The notes under the pieces are model-generated. The model did not search any database. It saw nothing but the letters and a program-made list of their open reading frames with translations, and was not told where the DNA came from. The position numbers were made by a program, and so were the translations under genes. Positions 17,269 through 24,318 of a stretch of DNA of 64,000 bases are shown one piece after another (within the stretch, counting starts at the first letter, position 1; the number at the start of each line of letters is the position of its first letter). Source of the DNA: a virus; IMG/VR virus record IMGVR_UViG_3300024239_000161, positions 25,330-89,329 of that record, one strand, 5' to 3'.

Positions 17269-17297
17269 TTGACACCAGGACCCAGACCCCCTATAAT
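17269..17297 (+). promoter_or_regulatory. Consensus sigma70 promoter
   Basis: TTGACA (17269-17274), a 17-base spacer, TATAAT (17292-17297). The sequence after the -10 (ATGGGGGTAATC...ACACCCCAATG) is nearly repeated after the promoter at 63238, so these two promoters form a sub-family. Confidence 0.85.
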
Positions 17298-17323
17298 ATG
17301 GGGGTAATCAACGAAACACCCCA

Positions 17324-17524
17324 ATGAGCACCACACAAGAGACTGTTAAAGGTATTGTGATTGATGTCTGCACCCGCACTTTTCTTCTTACCAGCGACCA
17401 AGGAAGTGAGCGTATGGTAGAATGTGAGACTGTTCAAGAGTTTATGAATGTGTTGGAAGTTGTGACTGCGAATCTTGACCCCGACCAAATCGAATATGCA
17501 GACCTTGCGGTTTATGGGCAGTGA
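17324..17524 (+). CDS. Small early protein, unknown function
   Basis: A 66-residue acidic protein, MSTTQETVKGIVIDVC then FLLTSDQGSERMVECETVQEF, looking like a small beta-barrel followed by a helix. It lies 26 bases after a perfect sigma70 promoter and on its own transcription unit between late structural genes and the tRNA cluster. No family recognised. Confidence 0.7.
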   Translation: MSTTQETVKGIVIDVCTRTFLLTSDQGSERMVECETVQEFMNVLEVVTANLDPDQIEYADLAVYGQ

Positions 17525-17533
17525 TGCTATAAT
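17505..17533 (+). promoter_or_regulatory. sigma70-type promoter for Phd-like gene
   Basis: TTGCGG (17505-17510), 17-base spacer, TATAAT (17528-17533), overlapping the end of the preceding ORF. The next ATG is at 17556 with AGG at 17548-17550. Confidence 0.65.
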
Positions 17534-17555
17534 ATAAGTATCCTCAAAGGAAAGA

Positions 17556-17729
17556 ATGGAAATTTTCACAGTAGAAGAGTTTCAGGAAAGATTTGATGAA
17601 TTGATGGAGAGAGTAGAAATGGGAGAGCATATAGGAATTGTGGATGAGAATGGAAAGGCAGCAGTTATGTTGCCTGCGGATGATGACCTCATACGAATAC
17701 ACACTGAGTGTAATAACGAGGCATCATAA
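17556..17729 (+). CDS. Phd/YefM-like antitoxin-type protein
   Basis: A 57-residue protein whose sequence follows the N-terminal Phd/YefM antitoxin pattern: FTVEEFQERFDELMERVEMG, then EHIGIVDENGKAAVMLPADD. The family signature is an F-x-x-L-x-x-V-x-x-GE helix followed by a strand with G-x-x-A-V-x-x-P. No toxin gene lies beside it: a promoter is upstream and a tRNA downstream. It could neutralise a host toxin or act as a small DNA-binding regulator. The call is by motif only. Confidence 0.6.
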   Translation: MEIFTVEEFQERFDELMERVEMGEHIGIVDENGKAAVMLPADDDLIRIHTECNNEAS

Positions 17730-17740
17730 TTCATCATCTG

Positions 17741-17828
17741 GGAAGTGAGACTTGGTAGTCAGAGGAGTCTTATAAACTCTTTCCGCCAGATTAGCGGCTT
17801 TGAGGTGGTTCGAATCCACCCACTTCTA
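17741..17828 (+). tRNA. tRNA with long variable arm, anticodon UAU as folded (identity uncertain)
   Basis: Acceptor GGAAGTG pairs CACTTCT (17741-17747/17821-17827). The anticodon stem GGAGT/ACTCT (17764-17768/17776-17780) has loop CTTATAA. A variable arm CCGC/GCGG follows (class II), then T arm GGTGG-TTCGAAT-CCACC (17804-17820). The D arm is unusual, GACT/AGTC with a 4-base loop. A class II body suggests Leu, Ser or Tyr, but the loop gives UAU (reads AUA). It may be a diverged or non-canonical tRNA. Confidence 0.6.
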
Positions 17829-17830
17829 CT

Positions 17831-17862
17831 TACATATATCATTTTATAAATAGGTATATGTA
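17831..17862 (+). promoter_or_regulatory. Late-switch element 3 (short form) before HNH gene
   Basis: TACATATA (17831-17838) and TATATGTA (17855-17862) are exact complementary arms around a late promoter TATAAATA (17845-17852). It lacks the nested terminator-like hairpin of the longer cassettes. The HNH ATG is at 17881. Confidence 0.6.
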
Positions 17863-17880
17863 TAACTTCATAACACCATA

Positions 17881-18312
17881 ATGTATACTACTATCACTAC
17901 CTGTCAGAGTTGCGGATGCGACATTCTAAATGAGAGAATGACGAAAGGGCGACTAAAAAAATGGTGTAGTGAATCTTGTAGAGCAAAATGGAGATATGAA
18001 AACGATCCTGTAATTAAAGATAGGAACACTTATACCGAACAAAAAGCAAGAGGTTATTCCAATAAATGGAAAGCACTTCAATACAAAGGTAGTAAGTGTC
18101 AAACTTGTGGCGAAAGTAGACCAGCAACTCTATGTTTTCATCATAGAGACCCATCAGAAAAATCGTTTAATCTTGATGGGAGAACTTTTGCTAATAGAAA
18201 ATGGAATTCTGTTAAGGAAGAAGTTGATAAATGCGACCTTCTTTGCCATAACTGCCATCATATGTTACACTATGGTGATAGTTGGGAAGAATTCCTAAAC
18301 GAGCAGGTTTAG
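17881..18312 (+). CDS. HNH homing endonuclease with zinc-finger pairs
   Basis: A 143-residue protein. The N-terminal CQSCGCDIL with WCSESCRAKW forms one Cys4 cluster. CQTCGESRPATLCFHHRDP, then CDLLCHNCHHMLHYG, gives a second Cys4 site and an HNH-type nuclease core (HH...N...H). It sits between two phage tRNA genes under its own late promoter. Its last codons and stop lie inside the tRNA-Met gene by 10 bases. It is a mobile element, probably targeting the tRNA region. Confidence 0.85.
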   Translation: MYTTITTCQSCGCDILNERMTKGRLKKWCSESCRAKWRYENDPVIKDRNTYTEQKARGYSNKWKALQYKGSKCQTCGESRPATLCFHHRDPSEKSFNLDGRTFANRKWNSVKEEVDKCDLLCHNCHHMLHYGDSWEEFLNEQV

Positions 18313-18376
18313 CTCTCTGGTTGAAAGCAGCGAACTCATAATTCGCCTAAGGTGGGTTCGATCCCCACAACCTGCA
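18303..18376 (+). tRNA. tRNA-Met (CAU)
   Basis: Acceptor GCAGGTT/AACCTGC, anticodon stem GCGAA/TTCGC with loop CTCATAA giving CAU, T arm GTGGG-TTCGATC-CCCAC, discriminator A. CAU could also be an Ile tRNA if the C is lysidinylated. The first 10 bases overlap the end of the HNH gene, so nuclease mRNA and tRNA processing compete. Confidence 0.9.
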
Positions 18377-18380
18377 CCTT

Positions 18381-18454
18381 GCCCGCATAATCCAACAGGC
18401 AGAGATAGGGAGCTTAAAACTCCTCCAGTGTCGGTTCGAATCCGACTGCGGGTA
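18381..18454 (+). tRNA. tRNA-Leu (UAA), short variable loop
   Basis: Acceptor GCCCGCA/TGCGGGT, anticodon stem GGGAG/CTCCT with loop CTTAAAA giving UAA, variable loop of 5 bases, T arm GTCGG-TTCGAAT-CCGAC. It begins 4 bases after tRNA-Met. The short variable loop is unlike bacterial tRNA-Leu, which is class II. Confidence 0.85.
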
Positions 18455-18459
18455 TTAAA

Positions 18460-18467
18460 AATAAATA
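18460..18467 (+). promoter_or_regulatory. Late promoter AATAAATA
   Basis: The box lies 6 bases after tRNA-Leu and 21 bases before the 18489 start codon. Confidence 0.5.
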
Positions 18468-18488
18468 TAAGATACGGGAGTAAGTCCT

Positions 18489-18791
18489 ATGTCTTATCGT
18501 ATCGACCAAGCATATTGTTGGTATCTAGATGGAAGTATGATTGTAAAAATGTATTTTATTAATCATATTCCATTTACATTCGACGAACTTCCAGATGGTC
18601 ATTTATACGATCAAGATCTTTGTAGGGAAGCGGACAAAAATCGCACATTTGAACCAGAAGATTTATATAAAAACTCATTTTATTTGATAGATGAAGAAGT
18701 TCATCCTTGTTTTTTTCCAGTTGAATTGGAAAATCCAGAAGACCTTCCAGACGACTTTGAGTTTGAATGTGGAGAGGATTTGACTTCATAA
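18489..18791 (+). CDS. Acidic late-region protein, unknown function
   Basis: A 100-residue, strongly acidic protein (ELENPEDLPDDFEFECGEDL at the end) with an aromatic N-terminal half (YCWYLDGSMIVKMYFINHIPF). GGGAG 14 bases upstream of the ATG is a possible ribosome-binding site. It is transcribed from a late promoter ahead of the giant structural gene. No family recognised. Confidence 0.65.
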   Translation: MSYRIDQAYCWYLDGSMIVKMYFINHIPFTFDELPDGHLYDQDLCREADKNRTFEPEDLYKNSFYLIDEEVHPCFFPVELENPEDLPDDFEFECGEDLTS

Positions 18792-18794
18792 ATA
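18787..18794 (+). promoter_or_regulatory. Late promoter CATAAATA
   Basis: The box overlaps the stop of the acidic ORF and lies 32 bases before the giant structural gene. Confidence 0.5.
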
Positions 18795-18826
18795 AAAGAT
18801 AGCAATATCTTAGAAGTCATAATACG

Positions 18827-21800
18827 ATGCCTCTGAATAAGTTAAGCAACTTCATCAAAAATACTGATGGGCGCACGCTGTATGTAAATCCAAACGATTT
18901 AGACGCTACAGATTCGATTACTAATACTGGCAATTCCCTTGCACAACCTTTTAAAACGATTCAGAGAGCACTTTTAGAAGCAGCAAGATTCTCTTTTGTG
19001 AATGGGAAAGATAATGATTTAGTAGAAAAGACAACGATTCTTGTTTTTCCTGGTGAGCATTTAATCGACAACAGACCTGGATTTTCTATTTACGATAATA
19101 GCGACACTGCATATGCTGTTCCTCCAACTGGTGGTGTAGGAACTCCTGCACTTTCAACATTATCATTAGAATTAGATTCTAACTTTGATCTTACACAAGA
19201 TGATAATATTCTTTATAAGTTCAATAGTGTCAATGGTGGTGTTGTTGTACCTAGAGGCACCTCCATTGTCGGTCTTGACTTAAGAAAAACAAAAGTCAGA
19301 CCAAAGTATGTTCCTAATCCTACTGACCCATTAGTAGGAAAATCTGCAATATTCAGAGTTACTGGAGCGTGTTATTTCTGGCAGTTTTCATTCTTTGATG
19401 CTGATGAGTCTGGTCTTGTTTATACTCACCCATCATTTTTTACAAGTGGTTATCAATCAATTCCAAGATTCTCTCACCATAAACTAACTTGTTTTGAATA
19501 TGCTGATGGTGTCAACGAAGTTGGCACTTACGGTCTCACAGACCTTGATATGTATTATAGCAAACTTTCGAATGCATTTAACTCATATCGTCCAATTCCT
19601 GCAGATGCAAAGTTTCCTGCAAGTGATGAAGACTTTGCAAAAATGGATCCAGAGTGGCAGATTGTTGGAGCATTTGCTTCAGATCCGATTGATATACAGA
19701 CAGTTATTTCTGGAAACGGCACTACAGCAAGCACATTAGTTACAGTCACAACTACTGAAGATCATAACTTAAATGCTGGCACACCAATTAAAATTAGAGG
19801 TGTTGCTTCTCCAACTTATAATATTTCTACAAAAGTTCAAAATGTCTTAAGTGCAACACAATTTACATACTTACTTGAGTCTTTCCCAATTACTTTGGAT
19901 CCAACTCCAACAGCGACTGGAGCAACGGTAACTGTAGAGACTGACACCGTATCTGGAGCGTCTCCTTACATCTTCAACTGCTCATTAAGATCAGTATGGG
20001 GTATGAATGGAATGCACGCTGATGGTAGAAAGTCATCAGGTTTCCGCTCAATGGTTGTTGCACAGTTTACCGCTGTGTCCCTACAGAAAGATGATAGAGC
20101 ATTCGTAAAATATGACCCAACCTCAAGATCTTATAATGGTGTAAATTATACGACTGTTTACGGTGCAGATCTTCCTACAGGATCTTCACAAACAGATACA
20201 ACAAAAGTTTATCACTTAGATCCTGACGCAATTTACAGAAAAGATTGGGAATCAAGTCACATTAAAGTTTCTAATGATTCCTTTATTCAGGTAGTATCTG
20301 TATTCGCAATCGGATTTAATAAGCACTTTGATATTGAGTCTGGTGGTGATGCTTCAATTACAAACTCCAACTCAAACTTTGGTCAGATATCTCTTAACTC
20401 TGATGGATTTAAAGCAGAGGCATTTAACAAAGACGATAATGCCTTTATCACATCTATCATTGCTCCAAGAAATATTGATTCTACAACCGAAGAAGATATT
20501 GAATGGTTGTCGATTGATGTTGGATTAACGACTAATGTAACTTTTAATCCAACTGGAAATAAATTATACCTTTACGGATTAAATGCATCAGATAGTCTTC
20601 CTGTAAGTGTGACTCAGGGACATAGAATTGGTGCTCGTCATAACGATAAATTATATCTTTCGATCGATAACACTGAATATTCTGCAAACATTTACATGCA
20701 GGATGGTGTAACGAGTGCATATAAAGTTTATGATGTATCTAGTGTTTCTTCATCTATTCTTACTTTCACAAGTAATCATACTCTTAAAGATGGTGAAAAG
20801 ATCATCATCAATAGTGAAACTGGAGACCTACCAGAAAATGTAACTCCACATATAGTTGGATATGCAGTTACTTCTGGATTATCTGCAAATCAAATTAAGT
20901 TAGCAACTTCATTTACGAACGCTCTAAACAATGAAGCACTAACAATTTATGGTGGAGAGCAACTCAAGGTTTATAGTAGAGTCTCTGATAAATCTGCAGG
21001 AGACATTGGATCTCCAATTCAATTTGATACTGCTGCTGGTAACTGGTATATTACAGTCAATTCTGGAAATGATATCTATAATGAAATCGATACTCTTGGT
21101 GTTGCTGGTCTCAGTGAAACTACAGACTTAACTTATGTAAAGAGAATTATTGATGATAGAAGTTTAGACGAAAAAGTTTATAAGTTAAGAGTCGTTATTC
21201 CAAAAGAATTAACTGGTGCAAAAGATCCTGAAGATGGTTTTATTCTTCAAGAGTCTAGCACAACAGGTGCAAGAGCAGGAGACTTTACTCGTACAAGTAT
21301 TGCTAGCACTGACTTTGAATATGATAAAAATCCTAGATTCATTACAACTTGCACATTAGCATCCACAACAGTTACCGTATTAACTTCACTTCCTCACGGA
21401 TTGAATACGGGAGACTTGGTAGTTATTCGTAATGTGACTGACAGCAGTAATCCAAGTGGTCTGTATGATAGAGGATATAATGGTAAGTTTGCTGTAGCAT
21501 CAATTGTGAATGATATGTCATTCACATATTCAACAACCGATGTAAATGGAAGAGTTCATACACCAGGAGCATCAAGCACTAACGATATTAATTCAAGAAC
21601 GACAGCAGACCAAGTAAGAGATCTTCCTCGTTTTGAAAGAAACGATTGGAAATCAAATCTTTATGTTTATCGTAATGAAGTTATTTCTCCTTATGTTGAA
21701 GGAGCACAAGATGGAATTTACCACTTGTATGTTTTAAATGCAAGTAATGCGATTACAGAAGAGTTTACAAATCTTGAATATTCACAAAGTCCAGTAGATC

Positions 21801-24301
21801 TTTATCCTCAATTAGATAGAGATAATGCTGATGCAAACCCACCTTCAGCGAAGACATTTGCTCTCCGTGCTCCTATTGGAGATACAAATACAAGTGATCT
21901 TAAGAAGAGTATTACAAGAGAAACTATTGATAAATTATCAACTACTTTAAGAATTGGGCAAACAATTCAAACAGTTTCTTCAACAACATCAAGTGCATCT
22001 TTAAGTTTTGATAGAAGGCATGGTCTTGGTAGCATTGCTACTGGTGCAATTACTGGTGGCGCTTCATATAATAATGGCACCTACTATGATGTAAAACTTC
22101 TGAATACTGCCGCTGATCCCGGTACAGGCACTTGGAAAGGTGCGACTGCAAAAGTTGTTGTAACTGGAGGTGTGGTTACATCTGTTGATATTATTTCAGG
22201 TGGTTCTTATTATACTGATAGTGAAGCACTTTACTTTGACAATACAAGAATTGGTGCGGGAGATGGCAATGCAAGATATACACTTGCAACAGCAGGAATC
22301 TCTACAAGCATTGGTGATGTAGTTCAAGTTACTGGTATTGGCACTACATCTGATGGATATTATAGAATTAGTGCAGTCGATTCAGAAACACAAATTTCAG
22401 TTGCTAAAACTGCTGGAGACCCGACACCAATCGCAGGGCAATATGCCTTTGTTGTAGGATCATCATCTAAAATTGATTCTAGTCCATATGTTTCTGCAAC
22501 TGGAATTACAACCTTTACAACTGCAACTCCTCACGGATTGTTAAAGGGTAATAAGTTTAGAGTCATCAACTCTTCTAATAATAATCTTGGAGACTATGTT
22601 GTTGCTGAAAGAGTAGGTGTTACTACATTCACTGCTGTTACTAATCAGTCTCTGAGTGCTACAAATGGATATATTCTGAAGCACGGTTTCTCAGCAAATG
22701 AAGCAATTTCAGACATTAGAGAAGAAAACTTTGGAATTCGCCAAGTCCCATTCTATGATAGTGAAATTACTAGTCTCTCGACTGCAATTACAGATGATGC
22801 TGGGGCAACTACATTAGTCATTTCTTCTATCAACTCTGGTATTGGCACTGCTGCAAGATTCTCATTAGGATCTTACATTCAGGTTGATAATGAGATTATG
22901 AGAATTACAACATCAAACAATAATACTCAGTTTGATGTTATTCGTGGTGCTCTCGGAACAAGAAAGGAAGCACACGATGCTGGATCTCTGATTCGTAAGA
23001 TTAATCCAATCGCAGTTGAATTCCGCAGACCATCTATTCTTCGCGCTTCTGGTCATACATTTGAGTATCTTGGTTATGGTCCAGGTAACTATTCAACTGG
23101 TCTTCCTCAAGTTCAAGTTAAGTCTCTCACAGAAAGAGAAGATTTCTTAGTCCAATCTCAAGAAAGATCAGGTGGTATTGTTGTTTATACTGGTATGAGC
23201 AATAGTGGAGACTTCTTCACTGGAAATACCAAGACTTCATCTTCTTCTGGTGAAGTTACATCTTATGATATTCCAAGACCAACTGTTACAGGTGAAGATC
23301 CTTCTAAGTCAAGTGTTGTTTACGATGAAGTCACTGTTAAGGAAAGACTACTTGTTGAAGGTGGAGATTCTGGCACAGTTCTTTCTCAGTTTGACGGTCC
23401 AGTTACTTTCAACAAACAAATCAGAAGTAAAGATACCTCAACCTTTAGTGGTCAAGTAAGAGTTACAAACACAACAACTTCAGATTCTGCAACAAAAGGT
23501 GCTTTAACTGTCAAAGGTGGTGTTGGTGTTGGAGAGAACTTGAATGTTGGTGGGTTACTAAATGTCACTGGAAATGCAACTTTTGATGCAGACATAATAA
23601 CTCCATTGACAGACAATCGGGTCGTTGTTGTGGGAAGTGGTGGTGCTCTTGAAGATGATAGTAACTTAACATTTGATGGTAATACATTGAGTATTGGAGC
23701 AGTCACAGAATCAACTAGTACTTCCACTGGAGCATTAGTTGTTGACGGTGGTGTTGGAATAGCAAAGACTCTCAATGTTGGTGGAGACATCAATGTTAAT
23801 GGAGATATTATTATTGCATCCGCATCAACTCTTGTTTCTTCTGCTGGTAGTTTTGGCAATATACAAGTAGCAGTAACAGATGATAATACCATTGATACAT
23901 TAACTGGTGATCTCAAACTATCAGCAGTCGCAGGAAATCTAGTTGCGATTCAGACAAATACCACCATCACTGGTATTCTGAGTGTAACCGATGACATCAC
24001 CGCATTCTGGTCTTCTGACGAAAGACTGAAGGACAACATTACTCCTATTGATGATCCTCTTGCCAAGGTTCTCTCAATCAGTGGTAATACATTTGATTGG
24101 AATGATAATTCCAACAAGTCAGGACATGATGTTGGTTTGATTGCACAAGAGATTGAGAAAGTTCTTCCAGAAGCAGTCACAACAAGAGATAATGGATACC
24201 TTGCAGTTGATTACCACAAAGTTGTTCCATTGCTTGTAGAGGCAATTAAAGAAATCTCAAGTAAAGTCGAATCACTTGAGCAAAAACTGCAAGATAAATA
24301 A
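18827..24301 (+). CDS. Giant virion structural protein with C-terminal S74 domain
   Basis: An 1824-residue protein. The N-terminus, DGRTLYVNPNDLDATDSITN then QPFKTIQRALLEAARFS, is a pectate-lyase-like start that I recall from large cyanophage structural proteins sometimes named VrlC. The body holds repeated strand modules built on an HGL/HNL turn: EDHNLNAGTPIKIRG, LPHGLNTGDLVVIRN, TPHGLLKGNKFRVIN. Residues from about 1500 carry GGVGVGENLNVGG and GGVGIAKTLNVGG shaft repeats. The end is Peptidase_S74: SSDERLKDNITPI, VGLIAQEIEKVLPEAV, VDYHKVVPLLVEAI. Probably a trimeric fibre or baseplate appendage. Confidence 0.8.
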   Translation: MPLNKLSNFIKNTDGRTLYVNPNDLDATDSITNTGNSLAQPFKTIQRALLEAARFSFVNGKDNDLVEKTTILVFPGEHLIDNRPGFSIYDNSDTAYAVPPTGGVGTPALSTLSLELDSNFDLTQDDNILYKFNSVNGGVVVPRGTSIVGLDLRKTKVRPKYVPNPTDPLVGKSAIFRVTGACYFWQFSFFDADESGLVYTHPSFFTSGYQSIPRFSHHKLTCFEYADGVNEVGTYGLTDLDMYYSKLSNAFNSYRPIPADAKFPASDEDFAKMDPEWQIVGAFASDPIDIQTVISGNGTTASTLVTVTTTEDHNLNAGTPIKIRGVASPTYNISTKVQNVLSATQFTYLLESFPITLDPTPTATGATVTVETDTVSGASPYIFNCSLRSVWGMNGMHADGRKSSGFRSMVVAQFTAVSLQKDDRAFVKYDPTSRSYNGVNYTTVYGADLPTGSSQTDTTKVYHLDPDAIYRKDWESSHIKVSNDSFIQVVSVFAIGFNKHFDIESGGDASITNSNSNFGQISLNSDGFKAEAFNKDDNAFITSIIAPRNIDSTTEEDIEWLSIDVGLTTNVTFNPTGNKLYLYGLNASDSLPVSVTQGHRIGARHNDKLYLSIDNTEYSANIYMQDGVTSAYKVYDVSSVSSSILTFTSNHTLKDGEKIIINSETGDLPENVTPHIVGYAVTSGLSANQIKLATSFTNALNNEALTIYGGEQLKVYSRVSDKSAGDIGSPIQFDTAAGNWYITVNSGNDIYNEIDTLGVAGLSETTDLTYVKRIIDDRSLDEKVYKLRVVIPKELTGAKDPEDGFILQESSTTGARAGDFTRTSIASTDFEYDKNPRFITTCTLASTTVTVLTSLPHGLNTGDLVVIRNVTDSSNPSGLYDRGYNGKFAVASIVNDMSFTYSTTDVNGRVHTPGASSTNDINSRTTADQVRDLPRFERNDWKSNLYVYRNEVISPYVEGAQDGIYHLYVLNASNAITEEFTNLEYSQSPVDLYPQLDRDNADANPPSAKTFALRAPIGDTNTSDLKKSITRETIDKLSTTLRIGQTIQTVSSTTSSASLSFDRRHGLGSIATGAITGGASYNNGTYYDVKLLNTAADPGTGTWKGATAKVVVTGGVVTSVDIISGGSYYTDSEALYFDNTRIGAGDGNARYTLATAGISTSIGDVVQVTGIGTTSDGYYRISAVDSETQISVAKTAGDPTPIAGQYAFVVGSSSKIDSSPYVSATGITTFTTATPHGLLKGNKFRVINSSNNNLGDYVVAERVGVTTFTAVTNQSLSATNGYILKHGFSANEAISDIREENFGIRQVPFYDSEITSLSTAITDDAGATTLVISSINSGIGTAARFSLGSYIQVDNEIMRITTSNNNTQFDVIRGALGTRKEAHDAGSLIRKINPIAVEFRRPSILRASGHTFEYLGYGPGNYSTGLPQVQVKSLTEREDFLVQSQERSGGIVVYTGMSNSGDFFTGNTKTSSSSGEVTSYDIPRPTVTGEDPSKSSVVYDEVTVKERLLVEGGDSGTVLSQFDGPVTFNKQIRSKDTSTFSGQVRVTNTTTSDSATKGALTVKGGVGVGENLNVGGLLNVTGNATFDADIITPLTDNRVVVVGSGGALEDDSNLTFDGNTLSIGAVTESTSTSTGALVVDGGVGIAKTLNVGGDINVNGDIIIASASTLVSSAGSFGNIQVAVTDDNTIDTLTGDLKLSAVAGNLVAIQTNTTITGILSVTDDITAFWSSDERLKDNITPIDDPLAKVLSISGNTFDWNDNSNKSGHDVGLIAQEIEKVLPEAVTTRDNGYLAVDYHKVVPLLVEAIKEISSKVESLEQKLQDK
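24293..24300 (+). promoter_or_regulatory. Late promoter GATAAATA
   Basis: The box overlaps the end of the giant structural gene, 18 bases before the next start. Confidence 0.5.
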
Positions 24302-24318
24302 CTTTAAAACCATAAAAG

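Noticed and set aside
18471-18503. GATACG/CGTATC inverted repeat around the 18489 start as another late-switch hairpin
   Set aside because: The arms are only 6 bases and the late promoter is outside them, unlike the nuclease cassettes.
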